From assembly GCA_028752905.1 (NCBI GenBank), contig JAQNBH010000011.1, positions 3,720,322-3,784,321 on the forward strand: DNA of 64,000 nucleotides. The letters are read 5' to 3'. Within the stretch, counting starts at the first letter, position 1. The number at the start of each line of letters is the position of its first letter. The notes under the pieces are model-generated. The model worked only from the letters and a program-made list of their open reading frames with translations, was not told the DNA's origin and ran no database searches. Source of the stretch: Cladorhizidae sp. MBARI D1340-BT2 (lineage: Eukaryota > Porifera > Demospongiae > Poecilosclerida > Cladorhizidae). Positions 1 to 58,130 of this stretch are shown here, piece by piece. The translations under genes were made by a program, and so were the position numbers.

Positions 1-170
1 CCTTATCAATCACTCAATACTTCACCAACAAACATGCCACATTCTCATGTCCAATGAATGTGTTGTGCATTTGCACAGAGTTTGAATTTAATTTAGTGGG
101 TGTGGTTATATTCTTGAGGGGGGGTTCTGACCCCCCAACCCCCCCCCCCCCCCCCTAGATCCGCCACTGT
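1..170. other. poly-G/poly-C rich segment, no gene
   Basis: AT-rich DNA interrupted by a G run, a short spacer and a C run of more than 15 bases, which form an inverted G/C-rich arrangement. It may be the edge of a degenerate transposon. No coding signal is seen. Confidence 0.3.
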
Positions 171-372
171 ACATGACATTATTCTAGGCCACATGTACAT
201 GACATTGTTCTGGAATATTCTAGGCCACATGCACATGACATTATTCTAGAATATTCTAGGCCACATGCACATGACATTATTCTAGAATATTCTGGGCCAC
301 ATGTACATGACATTGTTTAGAATATTCTAGGCCACATGCACATGTCATTGTTCTAGAACATTCCAAGCTACA
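171..372. repeat. 36-bp tandem repeat, about 5 units
   Basis: Units contain ggccacatgcacatgacatt followed by attctagaatattcta, with a few substitutions per copy. It lies just 5' of the decayed hAT element. Confidence 0.85.
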
Positions 373-405
373 TGTATTTGAATATTTAAAAGTGCAGACT
401 GAATT

Positions 406-2730
406 ATGGCTAAAAGACGAGCCTCCTTGTTTAATATTTGTCAAAGTACATGCACAAGCGATAAAGTTTCTGAGGAGAAGGTTGAGGATGCAGATCAAGA
501 CCAAGAATCAGATGACTCTGATCGTCAAGCTAATGCACAGGTTAAAGATAGCCCAGAAGAATCTGAACATGAATCAGAAGAATCTGAACATGCAAGCCAT
601 GATCCATCACATATGATGTCAACATTGTGCCCCCAAATTTTTGGTGATCTCAGCCGCTGAAATAGTGAGTCATTAAACACTTGTATTGTGAGAAACACTC
701 GTTTTATTTTTCAAAATTTGACTTTCGCTCAAGCTTGAAGTATGAGTATGTAGCAGAAATACAAAGCAGAATTTATAAACTTTGCGCTTCAGAAACCTGG
801 AGCCAGCTAAACATCCTCAACTCTGAGTACCCCTCCTCAAAGTCCCTACCAGCCAGTTACCATCAAATATCAAAATGGATTGTCAACGAGCTTCCAGGTA
901 CTCGCAATTTTCATGGCTGCATTTATGTAATTTTCCATACTTGTGCCACAGCCAACTTGAAGGGACTACTTCATCTTGATAAGAAAATAGGAACTGCCTC
1001 CTGAAAATCATCCAAAGTACATCTAATCTCGCTCGCCAAGGCACTGCCTTTCATATTGGCAAGCAAGAGGAGTCAAGTTTCAAGCAGCTCCTCATTCTCT
1101 GAGCTGAAGACAATGGAATGCTTCGAAAGTAGATTGAAAATTCTTATGACAAGCATGAGCTTGGGTGCTCAGAATCAAATCATGGCTCTAAAAGTGCTGC
1201 ATGGAATAGCAAGTGACATAGCTAAACCTGGAGGCTGATGAGAGTACTGATGCAAGTAAAATTGAACAACTTGTATGTTGGGTGGACAAGGAGATGACAG
1301 TTACATGAGGAGTATATTGGTCTGATGTCAGTCGCTCAGACAAATACGGATAAAATTGTTGCTTGCATGAAAGATATGCTCTCTCGTATGAATCTCAGAA
1401 TTCAAGTTGCCCGAGGGCAGTGCTATGAGATGTTTGACCATGATAGGAACCAAAAATAGGGTTGCTGCACAAATCAAGAAACTGAATGAATAATGTCTGT
1501 TGACACACTGTAACTGCCACTCACTATCTTCCTGTCAGGGAGCAATATTGCTTATGAAATCACTAAAGTAATAAAGTGGAGTCTTAAAGAGAGGCAGAAT
1601 TCCGCAGAAAACAAGCAGAGTTTCTGGAACAAATGGAACATGATCTCTATATATGTGATATTGGCTCACTAACTCTGAAAATCCTCTGCCCAACAAGGAC
1701 TGTCTGAGCTGCTTCACTGAGTACTATTCTGAAAACGGATGGAATTTTGATGAAGTTATGGGACTGTGCACATGACAATGTCAGTGACTCTGACATGAAG
1801 GCAAGAATAATTGGAGTACAATTATGCTAAATTGCAAACTTTTAGTTTCTTCTATGGACTTCAACTTGCTATTGTAGCTAGTACTTTTGCATTAGCACTA
1901 GCCTTCAGAGGGAAGAGCTATGTGCAGTGTTGGGATGTTCAAGAGAATGCCAAGCTTTCTGTCACTGTTCTTCGAGGTATACAATCAAACAGGGATGCAA
2001 GCCTCCATCGGAACAAGTTCAGCCAAGCTGCTGTGAAATTGGAGTTACAAGCACCTGCACTTCCAACATCGCTGTAAGATGCCATCAAGCTATTTTTGGA
2101 GTAATACTTAATAACTTGAGCACCATTCCAATGTAGAGGACTTTTACCGCCAGATCTACTTTGAAACTGTGGATACTGTAGCTAGCTGCATTGCAGAGTG
2201 TTTCAATCAAAAGGATCACACCATGTATGCAACCTGTGAGCAGGTTCTTTGTGAAAGGAGCATTGGGGGAACTTGTCTCACAAAATGTTGACAAACTGTG
2301 TGAGTTGTACACTAAGTTTAACCTTTATACCCTACAAATTCAGCTATCTATAATGGCAGAGTCCTTTCACATGTAGTTTCAGTCAAGGTGAAGGAGGAGA
2401 TACATTGCATAATGTTGTAGATTTCCTCAAAAACAACCAAAACAACTGGTCCCTCATACCAGAGGTCATGTGCTTGATCAAGATTGTTCTGGTTATGCCA
2501 GCAACAAATGCCAGCTCTGAATGTGCCTTCAGTGCACTGAGAAATGTGAAGTCTTACCTCCTATAAGCATGTTGAACAACTGCCTCAATCACCTTATGAT
2601 ATGCACAGTGCATAAAGAGCTGGTGAAGGAACTAAGCCTCAAACAGGTCACCAATAACTTTGTGGATAGGGTAGAGAGGGCCTTCTTCCATCTTCGACCA
2701 CTTTCACATAGCAGTAATACCTGTGGATGA
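406..2730 (+). pseudogene. decayed hAT-family transposase (DUF4371/ZMYM-type with hAT dimerisation end)
   Basis: Fragments in changing frames follow the order of a domesticated-type hAT transposase. An acidic N-terminal segment begins MAKRRASLFNICQS. A DUF4371-like middle reads EEYIGLMSVAQTNTDKIVAC then MKDMLSRMNLRIQVARGQCY (about 1300-1440). The C-terminal hAT dimerisation signature VMPATNASSECAFSALRNVK lies at about 2490-2560 and is followed by NNCLNHLMICTVHKELVKEL. Many stops and frameshifts interrupt it, so it is not functional. Terminal inverted repeats were not located. The family call comes from the spaced signatures, not from a search. Confidence 0.75.
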
Positions 2731-5164
2731 ATGTCTCTCTACTCTAGGTCTCTCTGACTCTCTCTCTTTAAATATTTAGGTCTTTATGATAGCATATCTG
2801 GTCATGTCACATAATGATATTGGGAATATTTTAAGTTTAAAAGTCAGTAGAAGAATTGCGACCCTATATTTTTTAATTACAAGGGGAGTACCCCAGTTCC
2901 CAGTATATATAGGGTAACCAGGATTACCTCTGCTTTTGTCCCCCGCCTCCCCCCCCCCCAACTTTCATATGGAAACTACTTCCCCTGGTTAATAGCAGAC
3001 AAGAATGGATGGTGAAATTTCATTCTGACTTGGCATGAACATGCAGTTTTTTAAGTTGGAAATGATCGTCACTGAGAATATTGAGAATATTATATCTTAC
3101 TAAACTCATCGCAAAACTTGCTGCATGGGCAAGTGAGAATTGCACTGCAACTATGCTTATAAAGAAGCTAACATGGTTCAATCGCAGTGCATTTGCACTG
3201 ATATCTGAAAACAGTTAGCTGAAATATGAACAGAAATATGTATTTATAGATTTTAGATTATAACAATTGTGGTACAGTCAGAATCCCACAAAATAACAAA
3301 CAGGACTCTGCGCGTGCTCTGCTGACTCAATATTTTGCCGTGAATGCTCAATTAGGTTTTATCAAACGTTCAGCAAAGCTGCGCCTGGGGGCATCTCTGC
3401 CTCCACATTCCTTGTTCCTTTCCGAGTCAGAGTCACCCTCGCTTGCACCAGTCTTCTCCCCGGGAGTTGCTGCTTCATTGGAGTTTTTCACCGTTGCCTC
3501 ACCAGGCGAAGTTCCACCAGCATCTGGTACTGGAAATGACAATGACAGTATCTTGCACTGGCAGAAGAGGAGAATTGTGTGTGTGAGGGAGTGAAAAACA
3601 TAAACAACCATGTTACCTTGTGTTACCAATCATTGTATCTTTAATAGTCCTAATCATAACACTTGAGAGGAGAGATGGGAAGCACATGCACAAGGACTTG
3701 GATACAAGACAGAACTTGTGTTGTAGCTGGATAATTACTTGCTAATACTGCAATGAGGAATCTATATGGCCATTAGCTAGCTACCAACATACCATACTTT
3801 CCAGTGTATCAAATTATTCAATTCCACGAAACAAACAAACAATAGAAATAGCATCAACTCGAATCAGCAGACAAAACTTCACTATTTCTAGCTAATTTTC
3901 TGAGAAAGTTTATGAATTGCCTTTCTAGCATGCCTTAAATCCACCTAGCAAGATTAGCTATCTAGTGAGACATTAAAAATGCTCCTGTTCAAAATCAATC
4001 ATAGTTGCATATTTCTTACCTTCATTGCTATCGCTTGGCTTTATCAACAATCGAGAAGCTTTCTTAGGCTCAGTTCAAGCTTCTACACTCCATCTGTCCA
4101 TGTTTCTATAAGAGTTAATACTAATAATAGCTGACAAAAATGGATGGTAAAGTTTCATTACGACTTAAACACTCAATTCATCAACACACTAGCTCTAGCA
4201 CATGTTGGAAATGATTGTCACATACAATGAAAATCGAAATGATCATCACTGTCGATATTGAGAATATCTGTTATACCAGTTTGGAAACTATAAGGAATAC
4301 ACAATATACTCTTAGCTACTTCTCTGCATTACAATCGATTGATAGATCAGTGTATTACATGAGGCCTGCATCTACACTTGGGGTATATAGGACAATACTT
4401 AGAGCAATGTCGTGGTAAAATAATTACAGGGATTTCCAATGTTATTGCACGTTTGCTTGCTACACAATGGCCTGCGTTCTTTTCATCCCTATGGTCAAAA
4501 TATTTCAGTGCCAGCATATTAGATCCCTGTTGCAATATTTAGATCACCCGTACACTCGCGCTGATGCTACTAGAAATGAGCTAAAAATCGTGAGGTTGTT
4601 ACATAGCTACAGTGGCTTTGGACATAATGGATGGCATTACATCATTGATAAGTTAGTCTGCAGCTAATTTAGTAATAAATTATTATTACGAATGTTATGT
4701 ATAAAAAGGTTCTCTAAAACAAATTCACGAGCGTGACGACAATTTACAAGTACAAAGTTACTGGAACGTACCCTGATTGCCTAATTGCCTGACAAAAGAC
4801 AAGAAGCATGAATATGTAAGAGGGCAAGATGGTGAGGTATTTTTGGAACAGCAAAAATGTCAGTGTAAGTATTATATCAATTATATATACATTGAATAAG
4901 TCATCTGTGATATACAGTCCTTGCACAATAAAGTAAGTTAGTTTTTGCTTTTAGGTGAGAGTAGTGATGGCTAGTGAAGAAGAGAAGTGAATTCTGAAAT
5001 CGTCAACATCAGGTCATTTTGGAGTTGTTACAAAAACTTGGTAAAGGGTATCAGAACGATATTATTGGACATGTCCGTGATTTGGTAAGATCTGTTGTTT
5101 CATCCATTATAACTGATTCTTGAACTTTCATGCTCTTCAGCTACAACTGGTTGTACATGTTTTG
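2731..5164. other. intergenic stretch with a degenerate local duplication
   Basis: Sequence at about 2990-3110 (agacaagaatggatggt, then atgatcgtcactgagaatat) recurs diverged at about 4125-4275. A minus-strand segment at 4020-4075 is about 83 percent identical over 53 bp to a plus-strand stretch near 22228-22285, so it belongs to a dispersed repeat. Apart from the candidate exon at 3348-3590 no coding signal is convincing. Confidence 0.4.
3348..3590 (-). CDS. candidate exon, unidentified (low confidence)
   Basis: The minus strand has an open segment of locally higher GC than its surroundings, with a stop at its end. It reads VPDAGGTSPGEATVKNSNEA, ATPGEKTGASEGDSDSERNK, ECGGRDAPRRSFAERLIKPN. 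The composition is Ser/Glu/Gly-rich, like a disordered C-terminus. A possible acceptor (tctgccag) precedes it. No family is recognised, no upstream exon could be joined in phase, and it could be chance. Confidence 0.25.
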   Translation of the reverse strand, partial: SLTHTILLFCQCKILSLSFPVPDAGGTSPGEATVKNSNEAATPGEKTGASEGDSDSERNKECGGRDAPRRSFAERLIKPN

Positions 5165-6260
5165 TTTCAGCTGTAACAGGTTGTAGTCGCATACATGCTT
5201 CCTTCAGCTGGTAGTTGCATACATGCTTCCTTCAGCTTGTAGTTGCATACATGCTTCCTTCAGCAGTAGTTGTATATATGCTGTAACAGGTTGTAGTTGC
5301 ATACATGCTTCCTTCAGCTTGTAGTTGCATACATGCTTCCTTCAGCAGTAGTTGTATATATGCTGTAACAGGTTGTAGTTGCATACATGCTTCCTTCAGC
5401 TGTAACAGGTTGTAGTTGCATACATGCTTCCTTCAGCTGTAACAGGTTGTGGTTGCATACATGCTTCCTTCAGCTGTGACAGGCTGTAGTTGCATACATG
5501 CTTCCTTCAGCTGTAACAGGTTGTAGTTGCATACATGCTTCCTTCAGCTGTAACAGGTGGTAGTGCTTCCTTCAGCTGTAACTAGTTGTAGTTGCATACA
5601 TGCTTCCTTCAGCTGTAACAGGTGGTAGTGCTTCCTTCAGCTGTGACTGGTTGTAGTTGCATACATGCTTCCTTCAGCTGTGACAGGTTGTAGTTGCATA
5701 CATGCTTCCTTCAGCTGTGACTGGTTGTAGTTGTATACATGCTTCGTTCAGCTGTGACTGGTTGTAGTTGCATACATGCTTCCTTCAGCTGTAACATGTG
5801 GTAGTTGTATACATGCTTCCTTCAGCTGTAACATGTGGTAGTTGTATACATGCTTCTTTCAGCTGTAACATGTGGTAGTTGTATACATGCTTCCTTCAGC
5901 TGTAACATGTGGTAGTTGTATACATGCTTCTATCATCTGTAACATGTGGTAGTTGTATACATGCTTCTTTCAGCTGTAACATGTGGTAGTTGCATACATG
6001 CTTCTTTCAGCTGTAATATGTGGTAGTTGTATACATGCTTCCTTCAGCTGTAACATGTGGTAGTTGTATACATGCTTCTATCATCTGTAACATGTGGTAG
6101 TTGTATACATGCTTCTTTCAGCTGTAACATGTGGTAGTTGCATACATGCTTCTTTCAGCTGTAACATGTGGTAGTTGCATACATGCTTCCTTCAGCTGTA
6201 ACAGGTGGTAGTTGCATACATGCTTCCTTCAGCTGTAACAGGTTTCAGTTACATACTTCC
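5165..6260. repeat. 37-bp minisatellite, about 29 units
   Basis: Units alternate cttccttcagctgtaacagg with ttgtagttgcatacatg. Variant subfamilies cluster: aacatgtgg variants occupy the right half and some units are shortened. That pattern suggests local amplification by unequal exchange or slippage. Confidence 0.93.
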
Positions 6261-7944
6261 TTATGCTTTTTTGTGCTTCTTACAGTTAGTAATGGTGTGC
6301 TTAATGGGGTTCCCAATACATGTAATTAATTACCTGAAGCCTGATGCACAAAGCAAAGCAGGGCAAAGTATCATGTTGCCGACTGTAAATAGCATGTATA
6401 ATAGCATGTATAATTATAATAGTTTGTGTGGTCAAGAATTTTTTCAATTAGGCCTTTTTTTCATCGTCATAATTTCATTGTCTATCCCAACACAGGTGCA
6501 TACTAGTTGTTTGTTCTCAGAATTGGGATTTTGGACTGGGAGGTGTGACCCACAGTTAGAATGGAGCAAACATGATTGTTTTATGGAAGGGAACTATAGA
6601 AAAAATATACACTATGTTAAATAGTATAAACTTGAAGTGTTCCTTATTTGCTGCATTTTTTACTTTGATAGGAATCCACCAAGTTTACTCGATCCGAAGC
6701 AATGTTTGGGAGCAAGGCCTATTGACATCAAAAACAAGCATGGTGATGATCCAGATGAAAGAGCAACAATTTTTAAATATTTAGATGAACCCAACAAAGG
6801 TGATATCATATGGAATGTGGAAAAAAATCATTAAAGATAATATCATGATTGCTCAAAAGGATCGCTATAATGTAATTCATCATGTTGGAACATGCTTCAG
6901 TACTTTGGTGTTAACAAAATATTTTACCTGAAAGAAGAGAAGGTGAGGAAAGCCATTGGAATGGTCCCCACATTATAATTTCTTCTCTTGGAAAGGGTCT
7001 GTTAGGGTCTGTTCAAGTTGAAAGATTGTACAGCTAATGTGGTGTACACAATAAATTGCACTACCTGCACTGATATATTTAAATGGCAGTGGACTTTGAA
7101 CCTTCCAGATGAAGCTTCAAGTTGTGATTCTAAGGATAGCTTATCCTCCCACAAACAAGCAGTTCATTTGGCAGTTTACTTAATTCAAATGTGACAAGTA
7201 TGCAATAATATTATTTCAATACACTTATATAGGAACCTCTGTTTATATAGGAACCTCTGTTTGTGAAAGAAAAGATGGCTCGGTCATGCTGAGTAATTTG
7301 AATGTGATCTCCAGCACACTAACAAAGAGCTACTCTAAGACAAGAGTGTTTACCCATTTCCCCAGTTACATCTGGGGATTACAATTGTCCAGAAAAATCT
7401 TCGAACAACTTTTGACTCCTTTCCATTCAAGAGCACGTTAGCAAATTCCCTACTATTCTATTGGTTTGCTGTCTCCATCTTCATGAGTCTGATAAGGAAT
7501 TTTTTGTTTAATTCAGCTTCTTGGCAGCACCGATTCTTTTAAAGAAGAGTTCCCCAAGACTAGGCATGCAAAATGTTTACTGTGGCAGGAGCATAGCATT
7601 TACAATTCAAGAGGCTGAGTTTGTGCAGATTTTAAGTATTGGATGGTTGGCAGAACTGAATAGGGAGACCGACTATCTCAGCCGAGTATTTTCAAACAAT
7701 GGCCATTCATCTGCTTGTCTTCAAGATAGTCACCGGGGGAGGGAAGGGAAAAGGACAATGAAACAGAAAAGAGTGGACCCCTTCCCCCTTAATAATCACC
7801 CCCTATGTGGCTGGCTTTAAGTGAAGATAACAGATGTGTGTGTGTGCGTGTGTGGGAATTTGATGTCAGAGTTGTTTTTAAATCTGGTTTGACATTAAAA
7901 TTTCTGCTTATATACCAGGACAAAGATAAATTAAATACTACCAT
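6261..7944. other. intergenic; short coding-like remnant near 6670-6835
   Basis: A plus-strand segment preceded by a tttttactttgatag acceptor-like site reads NPPSLLDPKQCLGARPIDIK then NKHGDDPDERATIFKYLDEP, ending at a stop at 6834. It could be a transposon or pseudogene piece and I recognise no family. A 17-bp direct duplication (aggaacctctgtttata) lies near 7230. Nothing else is supported. Confidence 0.25.
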
Positions 7945-8205
7945 GATGTCATGTTGTGTACAAGCTGTGGTAAAGTGTACATTGGTAACACAATGAGGAG
8001 GTTGGAGAGCCAATCAACGAACATAAAGATGCTTGCAGAAGTGGGAAGTCGGTTATCGCAGAGCATGCATGGAACCAACACCATCCAATGTTGTGAGAAG
8101 AGACCTCTGTGATCAATACAGCCAGAAAATGGAGTTTCTCATCAAAGAGGGACTGCACATCCATCTCGCTAGCACTTCAATTAGAATGTAGGGGCTGGAG
8201 GTGCT
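7945..8205 (+). pseudogene. Penelope-like element GIY-YIG endonuclease fragment
   Basis: Translation with one frameshift gives CTSCGKVYIGNTMRRLE and then EHKDACRSGKSVIAEHAWNQ HHPML-stop-EETSVINTARKWSF. This is the C-terminal GIY-YIG nuclease domain of Penelope-like retroelements (Cys pair, VYIG, then the R-L and EH..A..H positions). A frameshift and an internal stop show it is dead. A hammerhead-like motif follows on the same strand, as expected for a Penelope terminal region. Confidence 0.75.
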
Positions 8206-8348
8206 GTCACAACTCTCAAGGCTATGCATGTGAAGTCACACCCACATATTCGTCCGTCTGATTGCTGTACCATTATCATGAATCACGTGCATTTGTTGCT
8301 AAACACATTGTGGAGGCATTGCAGTTTTTTAAAGTTTTTTTAATTTGC

Positions 8349-8385
8349 CTGATGAAGACCGAAGTATTTAGTTTGAAAATTTGGC
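8349..8385 (+). ncRNA. hammerhead-ribozyme-like motif (degenerate)
   Basis: CTGATGA followed about 20 bases later by GAAA, located 3' of a Penelope GIY-YIG fragment. The core words match the hammerhead core, but the helices are imperfect (tttgaaaattt context). It is probably an inactive relic. Confidence 0.35.
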
Positions 8386-8660
8386 TTCAAAACCAAAAAA
8401 CTGATTTAAAAATAAATCTTAAGGTGTACTGACTGTTATTACTTCAAGATTCAGTGGGGAGGTATATAACAGGTGAAGAGGGAATGGAATAATTTACAGC
8501 CACAAGGATACCACCACCTCTAGATGATCTGTCTTTTCGATAAATTGAAGTATTTCATTATTATGAGCCAGGTTTCTGTGAGGCTGAGGATGTAATAGTT
8601 AGAAGAGCAGACAAAGTTTGATTAGGTGAGAGAGTTTATTGGCCTGACTATATAGGTGCT
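8386..8660. other. no feature seen
   Basis: AT-rich spacer between the Penelope fragment and the 2A-containing retroelement. No convincing frame or repeat. Confidence 0.4.
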
Positions 8661-9483
8661 TTAAGTAAACAAACTTCTAAATACAATCGAACAAAAATGT
8701 GTTGTCAGGTTATCACTTACTTGGAGGGTTGCAAGGATTGGAGATGTCTGGGTAAAAATGTTAACAGGGTTGAGTTTACCACGTAGCTTGTTGGCATCAT
8801 TACAGATCTTAATCAACAATGCTCGGTATCCGATTGGATGAGTCATCTTTCCTTTGATGGCCTGGTATTTTCAATTGGCGACATGTCAGGCTTGATGAAG
8901 TAGAGACGTGGGAGAGAATTAGCCTTCGAGACAAGCATCAGCAGATCTGATGGACTTCACCATCTTGGCTTAGCAACCCTGTATTTGCCTAATATGAAAT
9001 GAACCTTGATTGCTTGAGAGCAGATAATCATCTTATTGATGACCGATGCAATGCTTTCCAGGTCCTGCGATTGGCACAAGGAGCTGGACATTCCCGACTT
9101 GCATTCATCTATGCTATAGATAACGAAATTGAATTTACGATCTTGAAGGACCAGGAAAGTGTAAGACGTGGAATTGGTCAAGTGGCCCGAAGTATCTGGA
9201 GTGTCATTATTGGTGACGGAGTTTGCAAGAAGAGGAGGAGCTGGATCTGTTAATTCTGCATAGCCAGAGACTACTCAAGTTGGAGCTAGACTTGGAATCA
9301 TTAATTGAAATGAGTTCGTTTACTAGCTTCTTGAGGTTGGTAAACTCCAAATGCTCTGAATATAATGATTGGATCGACACACTACTATGTCTCTGAGTAA
9401 GTTCAGTCTCATCTTGTGTTTGTCAAGCCTGTACTGCAGGCAAAAGAAAGGATTTTTTAACTTGCTGATATTTAAAAACATCC
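8661..9483 (-). pseudogene. non-LTR retroelement ORF1-like region, frameshifted
   Basis: Continuing 3' from the 2A-bearing segment, the minus strand reads a coil-prone stretch (EFTNLKKLVNELISINDSKS near 9330), then DRKFNFVIYSIDECKSGMSS with LGKYRVAKPR, then SLPRLYFIKPDMSP and GYRALLIKICNDANKLRGKL. The DR-x-N-F-V-I-Y-x-I-x-E-C and LGKY..KPRP pattern is typical of an RNA-binding ORF1-like protein of sponge and other invertebrate CR1/L2-type elements. Several frameshifts and stops make it inactive. The family call is from memory of the motif pattern. Confidence 0.55.
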
Positions 9484-9756
9484 TTAGATATTGATGGAGG
9501 CAAGAGCTCTAACTATCATCACATTGGATCGCTCTTGGCCTTCCTTCCCACTGGCTCCGACTATAACCACATCGTAAGTTGGACAGACATCAGGAATGCC
9601 AAAAGTACCAGGACCAGGGTTGGTTTCCACATCTCCAGACAGCAGAAGTAGTAGGCAGCCACCATTAGCTGAGCTAGGAGAGGTTGATCGGGAGAAACAA
9701 GCATTGTATATATATATAGGCGAACTGGACGACTTAGCGGGAGAGACAGCTGACAA
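9484..9756 (-). pseudogene. retroelement N-terminal segment carrying a 2A-like ribosome-skipping peptide
   Basis: A 90-codon open frame contains LLLLLSGDVETNPGP, in which DVETNPGP (codons at 9610-9633, within 9610-9636) is an exact match to the 2A consensus D-x-E-x-N-P-G-P. The upstream Leu-rich run matches 2A sequences known from APE-type non-LTR elements of invertebrates. In a live element the 2A would separate the N-terminal peptide from the downstream protein during translation. Here the frame stops 41 codons after the 2A, so the element is broken. It lies 3' of PKA-C on the same strand. Confidence 0.75.
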
Positions 9757-11369
9757 GACACCGGATGGGCTGGAGGTCTGGCAGCCAGTAAGACGAGTTT
9801 AGCTTCAAAAGTAGACAAAAAAGCAAGAGAGTCAAAGAAAAGTGGTTTCTAGCAGGTGCTGCCATGGATTTGGTAAAGGGTTTTGAACTTAATTTTAGCC
9901 AGATCTGATCCTGATTTTAGTCAGATCTGATCTTAATTTAATCTGATCCTGGTTCTGGTTCTAGTCAAATTCAACCCAGATTCAAGTCAGATCTTAATCC
10001 TGATTCTAGTCTGATCTGATCCTAACGTGATCCTGATAAGTCCATAGGAAAAAAGTCTCATTTTAATGTTTTTCCATTTATATATATACTACCATTTTCA
10101 ATGCATGCTCGGAAGTGTTTTTGGGGGGGGGGGGGGGTTTACCATTATCTGAACATGCCATGCCCTTCATGATACCAAGAACCTCAAGGAGTTTAAGCAG
10201 AGATATCAACTTCCCCCCCCCCCCCCCTTTTTGGTCTGTCTTGGGTTTAAGAAGATGTATTTCACGTTTTTGACGGCTATTTTGGGTTGTTATTTACTCC
10301 TTTGGGAAGGAAGGCACACTAGAAGTGTTTTGGGTAACAAAAACGGGCAAATTCACTGTGGTATATACCAAGAAGCTGCCAAATTAAGTTTTAGAGTAGT
10401 CGTGAACCTAGTTGTTTTTTTGCCTGCTATTTAATTGTAGAGTGCTAGTGGCAACACAATATGCTATGCAAAAGTTTTCCATCCACGTCCCCACCAACAG
10501 CTCGGTTTGTTCGCTATTATGAACACACTTTAAGGTGCAGGATGATGGAAATGATGACATATTACTAATCTGTTGGAAGTGGTTGAAGTGGTTGGAATAA
10601 ATTTAAAAACAGCAAAAAGGTGCTAAGAGCCTATAATACAGGAAGAAGGAAGTGCTAGCTAGTGCTAAATCTCTAATGAGTTGAGCAAACCCTATGAGAG
10701 GGGAAATCTCTAATGAGTTGAGCAAACCCTATGAGAGGGGAGGAAGCATTGATCACCAAAAAAAATTATCATACTTCAAGTTCAAGCCCGAGAGGTGTGG
10801 GCCAAGAGGAATGTTGTGATATCACAAACAGATTTGGAGAATGTTTTAAAAAGCCCGACCCATTGAGTAGTACAATGAACTGAGTGCGAGAGTCAATGAA
10901 GATGCCAGATATGGTGGAGTACCTTGCTAAATGTTACTTCTGAGGAGTGTAATGATAGGTTCTACACCCTCATAGGAATATTGAAACATAAATTAACCGT
11001 ACAGGGGAAGCTACAATGCAAGGAATGGAGTTAGCCACCCCTGCAATGTCTATGCAAATGTCTTTTGTTACTGAGGTCATATGTAAGAATATGACCAAGG
11101 TGGGTGACCTCCTTCACAATAGGTAAAGTTTTGTTACAGTACTACACAAACGAATCTGGAGAAATTTTAAAAAAATTTCTGGGATTAAACAACAACAGCC
11201 ATGCATGCCAGCATTCCCCTCCAAACACAATTTCCAATGAGTCTGGAGTCCAGTCACCTAATGGTAAATAGCTCATGTCTATTCCAGCACACAAAGTTTG
11301 AGCTTCCTAGCTTCGAAACTCAAGAGCCACGCATAGAGAGACACCCACACCCGCCACAGACGGACAACC
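9757..11369. other. intergenic spacer 3' of PKA-C
   Basis: The segment holds short direct repeats around cagatctgatcctgatt (9895-10035), a poly-G tract near 10123 and a poly-C tract near 10213. It also has a perfect 38-bp tandem duplication at about 10667-10742 built on ctaatgagttgagcaaaccc. No convincing gene is seen. Confidence 0.45.
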
Positions 11370-11375
11370 TTTATT
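11370..11375 (-). other. possible polyadenylation signal of PKA-C
   Basis: AATAAA on the minus strand about 315 bp after the stop codon. It is one canonical hexamer downstream of the last exon in AT-rich DNA. Other sites are possible, and transcript ends are needed to settle it. Confidence 0.3.
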
Positions 11376-11689
11376 TATAAAGATGTAACTGACACATTTC
11401 TCATCTACCTACATCATGCATTTCTGGGCCTCCATGTAACTTCACAACACTTAAACGACTCCATGGTCCTTGTAAGCATCCATGCCAATATGGATTCCTT
11501 AATTGATTCCTTAATTGATATAAAGATTCTGTAAGTTACTTGTATGAAAACAGAAGAAAAGTAACATAAAAATGTCAGACCTTATAGGCAGAGTTAGGTA
11601 AGATAGTGCATATCAGAATATGTACATCCTTAATTATGGTCGTACAGAAATAATCCTAGAAGAGACTATAATATTATTGCAGTGTGTGA

Positions 11690-57730
<46,041 letters not shown>

Positions 57731-58130
57731 AGTTCCTGCTCGCGCCGCTACTCCGGTCACTCACTCTATTTACGAATGCAGAGAAAGGCCATCAGCTAAT
57801 GAAGCGTCTGTTGCTCACGTGATACGGCCTTCAGGAATAGTTTAGCACTTGCCCTATAAAACCGTTTGGCACTCTGGTTCTACCTAGTTTTGCAGGGGTT
57901 TTCCTAATTAGCTGCTGCAGCTAGCTTCTTGGTTAGGTGTAAGGAAGTACAGCATAAATTTGTTCAAGAATCGGGATATGAATATGCCAGTCAATAGCGG
58001 CTGCTTGGAAATAGGATGGTTGGCGGGATAAAAACGGGCAAGGATCATAGTCTGATCTTTGCCCAGGGTGGAGGCGTAGGGGTTCTCTGCGGACTTGGAT
58101 GGATGTAGTTGGGCTATTCTCTACTGCTAT
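57731..58130 (-). promoter_or_regulatory. 5' UTR and promoter region of PKA-C (inferred)
   Basis: This is the stretch directly upstream of the ATG. The first 50 bases are locally GC-rich with several CpG, and a CACGTG E-box lies about 90 bp upstream of the ATG. A hairpin of gggcaa and tttgccc arms around 58036-58070 is also visible. No TATA box or TGACGTCA element is evident. The assignment rests on position only. Confidence 0.4.
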
